From Diplonema papillatum (Eukaryota; Euglenozoa; Diplonemea; Diplonemida; Diplonemidae), in assembly GCA_030068145.1 (NCBI GenBank), contig JAPJBO010000795.1:41641-105640 (forward strand): a stretch of 64,000 nucleotides of DNA, in the 5' to 3' direction. A model generated the notes under the pieces. The model worked only from the letters and a program-made list of their open reading frames with translations, did no database searches and was not told where the DNA came from. Positions 20,702 to 31,661 of this stretch are shown here, in pieces. The position numbers and the translations under genes are program-made. Every line of letters starts with the position of its first letter. Position 1 is the first letter of the stretch.

Positions 20702-20990
20702 ATGAAGCGTCCTGGCTCCCAGTCCACGCTCTCGTCGTACTTTAGCAGCCAGCCCGCAAAGAAGCCTGCTTCGAAGGTAGCCGCGATACTACTCGCTTCA
20801 GGCGCTTCTCACGCTTCTCCTTGTGCAGGGGTACTGTGACATTAGCGGGCTCTCCGAGGACGACATGCGTGCGATTGTCCTGGAGTTCGTGGAAAAGGAT
20901 ACGCGAAAGCTGCACTTTGCTCTTTTAACGAGTTCGCCACGGTACGCGACTGGGTTCATGCCTGACGCAAGTCCATACTGGACTAAATAA
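20702..20990 (+). CDS. Small PIP-box protein, two exons
   Basis: Exons 20702-20776 and 20829-20990 (52-bp intron, AAG|GTAGCC ... TGCAG|GGG, phase 0) encode 78 residues. The N terminus QSTLSSYF fits the PCNA-interacting box Q-x-x-h-x-x-a-a and is followed by basic residues (AKKPASK), as in replication or repair factors such as MSH6 and DNA ligase I. Exon 2 reads CDISGLSEDDMRAIVLEF and ends with a TAA. Function beyond probable PCNA binding is unknown. The frame is open back to an ATG at 20585, so a longer N terminus is possible. A basic stretch around 21076-21210 (KKPGAVHLMLHEKRRKR) could be a further exon, but I found no consistent splice phase. Confidence 0.5.
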
Positions 20991-22453
20991 CGTTAACTCC
21001 CCTGATGACGGCTTGTTGTTCTTGACGGCATGTTTCCTGTCTCACATCTTGTCCGTGTTGTTTGTGCATCCAAGCTGATTCCGCTCCAGCTGAGCAAGAA
21101 ACCTGGCGCTGTCCATTTGATGCTTCATGAAAAGCGACGGAAACGGTGCAGAGACCGGAACGGAAAGCTCCCTCAGAAAAAATACGCCGTATCGGTCCGA
21201 ATCTGGTAGCGCCGAAAAATCTGTAGCTAATACACTGGTCCCACTGCTAAAAAAAAAAAAAAAAAGGTGGATCGCCAAACACAGAACCGTTGGCGTTGGC
21301 CTCTCTCTCTCTCTCTCTGCCAGTATACGAGCAAGCGACGACACTGCACGTGCATCTGGCCCCGCCCGTTTTCTTGTGCGCTAAGGTTTCTGACTGAACA
21401 CATTTTTCGCCTCCTCTGTTGGCGTGGTGGCTTAACAGCGAACATTTCTGTCCGGTCGCGTGGCTGGACGAGAACCCGCCCGCGTCGCGTCTTACGACCC
21501 CCCCCCCCTTTTTTTTGTTGTCGTTATTTTATTTTGCACGCCATTAATACTGAAAACAAAGAAATAAACGTTTCCAGATCGCACTGATAGGTGAACGACG
21601 CCACCAGCGAAGCAGGTGTTAGTAATGTATTATGGAGGTCTCCCTCTCTCTCTTCTAACACTTGGAGAGAAGCTTACGCTTCCCAGTAGCGCGCGAAGGA
21701 ACAAGAACCTTCTGCCGCATCATTTCACCACCGTTGTTCAGTTGGCGATCGTCCGCCGCTTCGTTTCATCAGCGCAAACTCGAACTCTGGAAAAATTGTT
21801 CTTTGAGTGCCCTGGGTGCAGCCGGCACCTCCTTTTGCGCTGAGCTCCAGTCCTGGGCTTCGAGATGGAGAACGAGGTGCGCTCACCACCGAAGGTGCAA
21901 AAAAAAAAAAAAAAGAAAAACAAAACAAAGAGGAATCCTACGAACCCAAACAACTTCTGCCTGTAAAGAACACCCGCCTAAAGAAGTCAACCATCTTTGG
22001 ACGAGCTCGTCAAACACATGCTGTGGGGAAAAGACGAGGGGCGATGGAGCGATTAGTTTACGTTACAGATTTATACCGACGTCATCAATCTGCATACCCG
22101 GGTCGACCGAGGAAACAAAAAGTAGGTGAATTTCCCTTATATTCCACGACTTCAAAATTTTGTTCCCTTATATCCCAATGGGACAATAAACCTTTGTTCC
22201 CTTTATATCCCAACCAACAAATTTTGTTCCCTAATATCCTAATGGGATTGCCTTGGTGGGGGGGTGGTTTTAACGGCGCTGGAGGGCAGACCCATTGTGA
22301 TACAAGCCGCGGTTCGTTTGGACAAAGTTGCGGAGGTGTGTCAGCTCCGCCCCGAGCCACCGAAACGACAGCGTTGACCACAACGCCTCCTAAACCGACC
22401 CCATAAACGATGAAGATCCGCAACCCCAGGAACCTCTGAACTAATCCCCGGTA

Positions 22454-22727
22454 AAAATACTCGACGTAGCTGCTTCGACTCCGAATGGAAGGGGGGGAAA
22501 TATAGAGGTAAGGGGCAAATACAATACAAATACAATACAAACACAGTCTGATTTGTTCTTTGCTTACACCACCGTGTGTTGTCTCAGGACTTTTGACCTG
22601 TTGTGTTTGTGTGATTTGTCGTGTAGGGGTAGACCCGCATGACCTCACGTCCATTCAACACGTGGTTCGGTAGTTACAGCACTTTGGATCCCTTCTGTTC
22701 TTTGTCGGGCAGCCTCGTCGAGCATTT
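22454..22727 (-). repeat. Family B MITE-like element (copy 2)
   Basis: AAATACTCGACGTAGC at one end and AAATGCTCGACGAGGC in complement at the other. The interior (TGATTTGTTCTTTGCTTACACC, GGTAGACCCGCATGACCTCA) is the reverse complement of 7727-8005. Confidence 0.78.
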
Positions 22728-22959
22728 CCTTTCAAGCTGGCGCTTATGTAAAAAAAAAGCAAGGCCGGAAACACACACGCACAAAACGTTCTTTCTTTAT
22801 TTACTTCTATTCGCGATTCCTTGCTACGTTAATTGTAGCACCCCACCCCGTATTGCAATACGATATAGTTACGGATATTCAACCTGCGCAAACCATAAGC
22901 AGCACCACAAATACACGAAAAGAGACGGTCAGACGGTACCAAGAAGACAGACAGTCACC

Positions 22960-23185
22960 TACTGCGGCACCGTACTGAGGAGGGCCTACCGTAAGTAAGG
23001 TATGTGGACAATGGCCGAAACCACCAATGACCAACGACCAAGGTACCCACCGATCCTCTTACCTCGTGTAACCACCACTCTTACGACACTCAGAGCACAA
23101 AGAATATCTTCCCTTAACGACGAAGGTCACCCGCAGACTTTAAAACCCCGGAGTTTCAAGCGAACTTTCACTCTAAAACAGAGCC
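22960..23185 (+). repeat. Family C repeat (copy 1)
   Basis: Starts near CTACTGCGGCACCGTACTG and GGGCCTACCGTAAGTAAGG, passes CTCGTGTAACCACCAC and ends GAGTTTCAAGCGAACTTTC then CTCTAAAA. Full relatives at 46385 and 46990; partial ones at 32890, 40075 and 63540. The GTAAGT-like left end and CTAA right end resemble splice signals. Confidence 0.75.
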
Positions 23186-25135
23186 CAGTCCCTCTCCCAT
23201 GGGTAGTCTTTGCGCCCCGTTCTTTTTCTTCACCTTTCCATGTCTGGTAAGACGCTGGTCTCAGAAACATTAGTATTAGCCGCCCAAAAGCATGCTGCGG
23301 CACAAAACTTCTTTCTCACACCGCTCACGCTCTTGCTTGATGCTACATCAAACAACCATGAGTCACATCCCCCAAGCAACACATCTCTTTGCGAGGTGTT
23401 CCTCACTAAGGGTTCCCCCCCGAGTATCTGTTTGTGACATCGCTCCCTCGTTGGCATTGCGTCTGGGAAACCGTCAAGCATGGTCCCTGGTGCTGCTACT
23501 GGCGAGGCTGTCGTAGCCTTGCCTTGAGCTTACTCGATCTAGGTTCACGACAATGGCAATGTCTTCACTTTGAAAAGGGAAGGGCACCATCCCCACCCCC
23601 CTCCCCTTTTTCTTATTCTTGTCCCGTTTCTTGTTCCTATTTTCATTCTTTCTAATCGATAGACCGTCTCAGCCCCTCTTCGAGGATCCGTATTTCGACC
23701 CGAGACTACTCCTGCCCCCTGCGAAGGCGTCCATCTTTCGCAAGACTGATACCACTCCGACGAGTACGAACCTGTGTACAAGGTCAGCAAACGCACCGCA
23801 CCGCAACCCCTCGCTTGCCCAGACGCACTTATCCTGGGATTCGTGGCAGACGTGGCATGAGCTCTACGTTCATCGCGTAGCAGCGAGAACAAAGGAGCGT
23901 CAGGTGCGAGGAGGAGAGTACTTTCTTTTTTGTCGTATAAGATCGAAGATCTTAGAAGATTAATACTATTCCGACGAGAACTACCACTTGTACAAAGGCT
24001 ATTACCCTGTCGCTCCCGAAAAAAACACCGTAATTTTACCCCTCGCAATCTCGCGGGTTGCCCTTCAATGTATTGTGCAGGCTAAAAAAGACGTAGGCAG
24101 CGTGTTCTGGTGGTTGATCAGAATTCCTTACCTGAATACACACAGGGTAAATACTAAGCATTTATTCGGCAAGATAATTTCCGTTTATTTTGCCGAGGTG
24201 TCGGTTTTAGTCCCGAGGGAGGCCCGAGGGGGGGTTTGCAACCCCGAGCCACGAGCGGACCGCGGACCTAGGGACAATAAATTTCATTTATTTGTTTCGA
24301 CTGAAAATAGCTGGCGGCGCAAAATAAATTCCGAGATCGGAAAAAATAAATTCGTTTATTTGTCCGGCCTGTGTAAACACAACGGAATCCTGTCAAAAAA
24401 TAAACGAAATTTATTGTCACGCTCCTCAAGCCATTTCCACCAGAGGGAATTTATTTTTCCCAATAAAAGGGAAAAAGATCCCCCCGGCACGCACAAACAA
24501 AACGAAGCGCCTGTCTTTTTTCTCGGCTTTGCACACCCCTCACGCAAGCGTCGGGCTGTTGTTGCGTTCGGGATGGGCCGCCGGCATGACATACCGGCTA
24601 CAACGCGCCGTGACTTTTACACGGTCTGTGCAATAGCGGGGGGTAGGGATATCGATTGGTAAGATCTTAAGAAGCTTTGAAAGTAATCTTGGCCAAGCTT
24701 TGTCGAGGGCACTGCGCAGAGGTTTTCTTTTGGGCACCCCGGTGTGTTGAAGCGGCTCTTCACGTTAGAAACTTTAACTCTAACAACAGTCTTAAAAAAA
24801 AGGTCAGTCGGCAACAGGTAGCAAAGACACACGAGCAAGCACACGTACTGCCACTACCGCAGGTACGATAAAGCACACCTGAGCGCCGGCAACCGAACTG
24901 AGCGGATATCGCCCGGAAGCATAAAAGCCCCCTCATGCCTTTGCCAGACTCTGCTGGCCACCCGTTCTTCCTCCCCGTTCCATTCCCCGAGTGATCTGCT
25001 CTCCCAGGCATTCCTTTCACTTCTTTTCCTGTTCGCACGTTGGTCGCAGCTGGAAGGAGAAGGGATGTGATGTTAAACAACGTAGCAGTTGCCCACAAGA
25101 CCGCTGGAACGACGCCAAACTCGGGTTATCGGCAG

Positions 25136-25305
25136 GAAGCTGAAGTTGCCCATCAAAGCGCTAGCTGACGCCGTAGGCTGCGCAGCACGCGACGAAGAAG
25201 AGGACCCGCGGCATATCACGGCGGTCCCCCGCGAGGCCAGCTCACCCGCCGGCCAGAGCACCCACGGCAGCGCCTACTCCGGCGCCGTCACCAACCGTCT
25301 GATAG
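25136..25305 (+). CDS. Possible orphan exon
   Basis: Exon-like GC-rich + frame following a CGGCAG acceptor: LKLPIKALADAVGCAARDE, EEDPRHITAVPREASSP, HGSAYSGAVTNRLIV. Third positions are GC-rich like the confirmed exons. No family recognised and no partner exon located; it may belong to the PIP-box gene or to a dead gene. Confidence 0.3.
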
Positions 25306-25333
25306 TGAAAATGTGTTGCAATAGTGTGTTTGC

Positions 25334-25367
25334 CAGGCCTTCGACTACCCTGAGCAACGCACTGTGT
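25334..25367 (+). repeat. Family K short repeat
   Basis: CAGGCCTTCGACTACCCTGA then GCAACGCAC; also at 30781-30834, 34254-34310 and 41006-41045. Confidence 0.7.
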
Positions 25368-25441
25368 CTGATATATTAGACCCACGCCGCCGTCCTGTGT
25401 CCCGTGTGTGCGTGGCTTACAGGCACCGGCAGTGCAGTGTT

Positions 25442-25894
<453 letters not shown>

Positions 25895-26283
25895 CATTTT
25901 TCAAGCCCGTTGTTGCGCCGTGCGCCCCAGCGAAATTGCAGTCACAAGCACTGGCGGATCTCCCTGACGGTTTCGACTGATTGCCCAGACACGGTTGTAC
26001 GGGCCCACTGTTGCAGAGTCGCGACCTGCAGCGCGCCTCCGGAGCGACGTACGCCCGCCGTAGCAGCACGAAGAGGAGCGAGGAGAGCGGAAACTCCCCG
26101 GAGAGATGGTCCCTGCACTCTAGCTCGTCTCTTTTCTCTCTCTTTTCCTGTTCGCACTCGTGCTCGCACAGTGTCAACTGCGGCGAGAGGTCCACCCCAA
26201 GGCACAGTGCCCCCCCTTCCAGACATGTCTACGAGCTCCCCAATCCTTGTTGCCCGACGGCGGCTGCGGCGGCAACGACAACT

Positions 26284-26463
26284 GAGCCGGTCCGTCCCTA
26301 TCTCTTGAAGCTGCATCGAAGTGCCTGCCGCTGTTGATGACAGTGAATCACGGTCCACCACGGTCTATCAGGTCCATCCCTAGTCCCTAGAGCTGCATCG
26401 AATTGCCCGGTGCTGTATTCTTCGGTCTATCACGGTCTATATCAAGAGGGGATGGACCGGCTC
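26284..26463 (+). repeat. Family H MITE-like element, 180 bp (copy 1)
   Basis: Left GAGCCGGTCCGTCCC and right GGGATGGACCGGCTC are inverted ends of about 25 bp. Copy 2 (28513-28691) is the reverse complement with few changes. Inside are further inverted blocks (CACGGTCCACCACGGTC). No clear target duplication. Confidence 0.85.
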
Positions 26464-26653
26464 AGACAACAACACGGCGGACGGGGTGTGGCGGGCGGCT
26501 GGCGGCGGCGGCGAGACCGTGATGCAGGTGTCCTCGTGCTTGACGCCGGCGACGACCGGCAGCTTGAGGGCTTCGTGGAAGGATCGTGTCACCTTGCTGG
26601 CGGCGGCGTGCGCTCCCGCCGTTTTCTGCGGGGCGCCGCGGCGCCAGCTACAA
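26464..26653 (-). pseudogene. Possible minus-strand exon beside a family H element
   Basis: Minus-strand frame with strongly GC-rich third positions: GAHAAASKVTRSFHEAL, LPVVAGVKHEDTCITVS. An AG precedes it (GATTGTAG), but it runs directly into the family H end at 26463. If real it would be the only minus-strand host exon here. Not recognised. Confidence 0.28.
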
Positions 26654-26663
26654 TCCATCCCCC

Positions 26664-27730
26664 GCGCGGGGGGTGAATGGCCGTGGAACCTTCTTCCCTC
26701 CTGAGATGAGCTCTAACTCTGGAAACCCTGGTCGGCGTTCACGAGCAAAACCCGAGACGAGGAACGAGGTGCACACAACACCGCCGGTGAAAAATAATAA
26801 AGAGGACTGGACCCCTCAAGGTTTCATACCCTACCTGCGGAGTGACCCCATGCTAGCATCAAACATGCATGGGAGGCAGTGTCCTGCCTAAACATACTAA
26901 GATTTTTGCGACAACCAATTTCTGCTTCCCTAGACAGTATTTGTTACAGCTAGCCTGATTGCTCAGACACACTGTGCGAGCCCTCTCCGAAGCAATTGTA
27001 CATGTGTTCTCATCGGCGCACGTTTACAAACAAAGCACATACAGGACCCGTATCGCAAAGGAATAATACCCTGTTACACTCCCCCTTCTTTTGCCGCCCC
27101 CACCTGGAAGCCCCATCGAACCAACCGAAGAGCTGTTGCAGTCTATAAACACAAGCGGCGCCAGAAACTCAAACACCACTCGAAAGAATGTGTGCGGCCT
27201 TGGCTGTCACCCGCTGAGCTTGCATCGAGCGACACAAGAAAAGGGGGTAGAGGGGACGCTGTGCGCCGTCTCTCGGAGACTTTGAAGAAGAAGTGCTGGG
27301 AATTTTTCCCGGAAAGAAAACACAAAGGAAGTTCGAAAAACAAGCAACAATAAAACCCAGACCAGGTAGACGACCTAGAAGGCCTACCTTGAGATCTAGG
27401 CTGTGAACCCCCCCACGGTGGGCTTGTCTGTGGCGCGTTTTTTTTTCTCCCTTCTGGACTACCCGCAACCCGTGTTCTTGCAACCCTTCCTCCCCCCGAA
27501 GCGATACCCCCTTATTCGCCACCCTTCCTGCTGCTGAAGACCGACGTTGGACCAGCGAGGGCCGAGGCACCCGCACTTACTCGTAGAGGAGCAGGGGGGT
27601 GGACTTGCCACGCGCCCTCCTCTTCTTCGGTTCACACACTTGCGCCAAGCGACTCCTTTATTGATCTCGCTGCAAAATATTTGGGGAGGCTTACGTACGC
27701 AGGACTCGGATTGAGGTGTGTGGAACCGGT
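26664..27730. other. Gene-free stretch
   Basis: Contains a motif repeated at about 56560 and 56815 (CCCGAGACGAGGAACGAGG, CACAACACCGC). No exon seen. Confidence 0.5.
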
Positions 27731-27734
27731 GATA

Positions 27735-27985
27735 TTGACGAAAGGCAGGCCTCGACAAATCTGACTGAACGCGTTTGATTCTCACCGGCTGAGGTCTGCT
27801 CGGATTGCTGGTGACTGAAGCATTTGACGAAAGGCAGGCCTCGACGCGTGCATTCGATTCTCACCGGCTGAGGTGTGCTTGGGTTGCTGGTGACTGATTC
27901 ATTTGACGAAGGCAGGCCTCGACAAATCTGACTGAAAGCATTTGATTCTCACCGGCTGAGGTGTGCTTGGATTGCTGGTGACGAG
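27735..27985 (+). repeat. Three ~80-90 bp tandem units before the polycystin gene
   Basis: Units begin TTGACGAAAGGCAGGCCTCG at about 27735, 27826 and 27903 and share GATTCTCACCGGCTGAGG and GGATTGCTGGTGAC. The array ends about 50 bp before the ATG at 28038, so it probably lies in the promoter or leader. Confidence 0.8.
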
Positions 27986-28037
27986 ATCAATTGGATCTCG
28001 CGCGCGGAGTCTGCATCTGGACCTCGATTGCTGCGGA

Positions 28038-30030
28038 ATGATGTCAGGATCGCCGTCGCTCGACGTTCCCGACGTGGACGAGCCGAAGGGCCGGCGCATG
28101 TCCGCGACGAACATCGCGCAGAAGCTGCGGGAAAACCGGCACCTCGTCGGCGCCGACATCGAAATGGAAATGCTCAACGGCACCTGGCGGTCCAACCTGG
28201 ACGGGACCACGAACCGTGACCCGCAGCGGGAGGCCCGGACGAGGGACCCCGACCAAGAAGTCGGCATCCGCCACTTGATCTCCTTCCTCCTCGTCGAGGT
28301 CGAAAAGCGGATGCACCTGCGGCAGCTCATCCCGTATTCCGCCTTCGTCGTCGTGCTCACGATGGTCGCGTTCCTCACGCGGCTGCCCACCGGCGACTAC
28401 TCCGACTCTCTGCAACAAACAGAAGAAGTTAGCGGTATGCGGGATTCCCCTCTCTTTCGTTCGTTGAGGCAGGAATAACGGCCGCATTGAAAAACGGAGA
28501 AAGCACCAAGATGAGCCGGTCCATCCCCTCTTGATAGACCGCGATAGACCGAAGAATACAGCACCGGGCAATTCGATGCAGCTCTAGGGACTAGGGATGG
28601 ACCTGATAGACCGTGGGTGGACCGTGATTCACTGCGATAAACAGCGGCAGGCACTTCGATGCAGTTTCAAGAGATAGGGACGGACCGGCTCACAAGACCA
28701 TATCCAGAGCGAGCCGGTTGGCAACACCACGTGCCCACCTACAGGCCCCAGGATGGGTACCTGTGGGGCCACGTGCCCTCTCTGGTGGTATCCCACCTAC
28801 ACCAACGTACCACTATTGGAGCCCCATTTAAAGACACAAGAATCTTTGGACAATGTCAGAGTCAGTACAGCTCAGGCGCGTAGGCAGCAATGTTCAGGAT
28901 GCTGGATCAACTGTTGGGGGCGATAGTCGCTGGAAAGATAGTTGCACTTCTCCCGCGGGGTGTATGCAGTACGAGGCTGTTTGCGCTGTGACATCAACCT
29001 GCTGCGACCGGGGTTTCTGTCGCCGGTCTGGTCGACCGCAAGAAAGAGGCACAAGAAAGAAAAACGCTCTGGACTAGTCGGCAATAGCAACTAAGACGCA
29101 TGCACACGCGCACTGACTCTACCACAGACACGATGTGTGAGTTAGAATAGAGCATCTATTTGGTATCGGAAAGTACGTTCGAGATCAGGCAAACCTTGTG
29201 CGCTAGCTTCGTTCAACCGTGAATCTAATAAACAGGGCTTACCCCAAATTCTCGCTTTCATTTCACCAACCCTGTGACAATTATCATCGTCACCGTTTCT
29301 GCTAACGCGACCTTTTTCCATACCAGAATACTTTTCCGAACCCTCTTGACGATGGCCACCCAAAACCCTAAACCCCCGGATCCTCAAGCGAACTTCACTT
29401 TAAGTTCGGCGGTACTGCAGAGCCACGGGCCTACGGGTCAAGTGGCTACCGATTTCCCAAACTAAAGCATCAAGGCGTGGCGCACCTTGGGGCTTCGCGC
29501 TCGCGCTGAACACAAGCTCGTCGAGACGGTCAGCCGGGCAGAGCGGACGGGGTTGTAGCACTGTGCTGCCTCCGACTCAAGCTTTGCAAGCTGTGGTTGA
29601 CCGTCACGTTCCTGGACCAGAAAGAGCAACTCACCAACACAACGAGGCGACACACAACTGCTCCAGCATTCCCTCCCTGAACTTCCCCTCAAAATTCGGG
29701 CCTCGGCACGAGCCAGAAAGAAGCTCCCCAACCGGACTTCTAACCGGAGCCGACAACAAGGCACCCCGGAAACAGTTCCTCCTCCCGACTTAACGGAGCT
29801 AAAGGATGGCCAGGTACATTCATGTTCCCGATGTTTCCCTCAAAAGGCTAAGGTCCAGCCTCCGTTTGTTGTCCTAGTGAGCTCTATACTTCAAAAAATT
29901 AGTATGGCGCTTCCGTTTGTTTGTGCGCACTAGCGGCTTTTCACCTGATTTCTTGGTGAGTTGCTTTTAGTACGCTGCCAACTACTAATTTTTAGTACCA
30001 ACAATGCATTGTTTAATTTGGTAACACACA

Positions 30031-30063
<33 letters not shown>

Positions 30064-31613
30064 AACAGTATTGCTGAAGACGGATCGGCTGTACGAAGTG
30101 CACGACCCGGATGAGTACTGGGCGTGGCTCGACAGCGTGATGGTCGGCATCTGGGCAGACTCGGGCAGTCGGTCGTGTGCCGGGTTGTTCGATGACCCCG
30201 ACGACGCGAGAGCGTGCAACCCGGCCGCAGCCGGGTACAAAACTGTGCCCGTCGGCATCGCGATGCTTCGCCAATGGCGGGTTAGCGGCTCGCCGTGCGG
30301 CACGCTCACAGGTACTCTTCCCCACCTTTTTGGAAGTATGTGCTCTGGTAGCACGGGTGGTTCTGGCTGTGACGAGCTACGAACAGCCGCCTGATAAACC
30401 AGACTCACACCGCTATCCTGTCCGCAGACACTCAGGTTCCGCGCTGATGATGGTCCGCCTTATGTGTCCGTGGCTTAAAGGACCGAAACCCGGCGCAGAC
30501 GGGACCAGTACGGTGTTGAGCACATGTACCTCCCGAATCACGTTCTTGCAATCGTCCAGTGGTGTTACGCACATATCCATTCCAAGCGCGTCCTTGCAAT
30601 CACCCCCACCTTTTGAAAGTATGCCACGAACTTCTTCGATACTCAGTGCCTCTCGTCACACCTTTCGAATACGGCTGCGCCGTTGTTATTGGTGCAGTAC
30701 ATGTCGCAGCCATTGGGTGGTATTGACGGGGGTTCACCAGACACTCGAGTTGTTGTTGAGTTACGTTGGTAGTAAATTTGTTGCATTAGTGTGATTGTCA
30801 GGCCTTCGACTACCCTGAGCAACGCACTATGCACACTCCGTGTCTACGTCACAGCAGATGGAACGCGTCTGTTACGTCGCCGCGGAGGCGGCCTACGAGT
30901 GGGTGTCATTGTGGCTTCCCGGCCGGAGCCATCGTTGGATGACCCTTCGCTCGTTTCTTCGCGTTTGCGTCGGTTCGCGCGTCGGATGGACGCAGCCGGG
31001 GGCTGCGCATTGGGCGGCGTTCGTCGGGCAGGGGTGTTGGCCCGGAGTTGCGGCGTTGGCAGTTAAGTGCGTCGGCGCCGCCGCGCTGGGGGGGTGCGTG
31101 GGACGGAACGTTGGTAGGTATTGTCCTTTGACGGAGTGTGCACCGATGCCCCGAGAACCCCAGTTTAAGCGAGTCCGGTTGGTGCCGCTTCCAGCGCCAG
31201 AACCCAAGCAATGTTTTTCAGATAGCAGAAGTAAATGTCGCAGCAAGGGTGAACCTGCAGGAGGATCATTTCAAACCTAGTAATATATTTCAATTATTGA
31301 ATGAGATGAGGAAGCGACTTTCAGACAGGTTGGAAACCGAGGATTCATACCTACACACCCGTGTAAAAGACAGCAAAGAAGGAAATCTAGTGCAAACAAA
31401 CTTTCGCCGGTAGAGAATGCCCGCCTGGAAGAAACTGGCCGCTTTCGTCTACGTTTCCCTCTCTCTCTCTCTCTCTCGGGAAAGGTCAGCGCGGTAGCGA
31501 TGACCACGCGGACACGGTGGGGTAGGGGTACCCTGGGACTGCTGAGGCGTGACTACCCCCCGTCCACACCCTTCGACTTGTTTTGATTTGTTCTCCCTCC
31601 CTCTCTGATATTT

Positions 31614-31661
<48 letters not shown>

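Larger units (their letters stand above)
20991..25135. other. Gene-poor repeat tract
   Basis: Contains family B (22454-22727), family C (22960-23185), a short tandem motif (22130-22250: TTGTTCCCTTATATCCCAA-like units, about 2.5 copies) and several homopolymer runs. About 24170-24470 is rich in AATAAA and its complement. Around 23664-23781 a short GC-rich piece might be an exon, but no frame convinces me. Confidence 0.5.

Noticed and set aside
30840-31280. 146-codon frame as an extra polycystin exon
   Set aside because: Exon 2 (phase 1) splices cleanly to 31691 and continues the polycystin domain; this frame has no family features and overlaps the 18S-like sequence.
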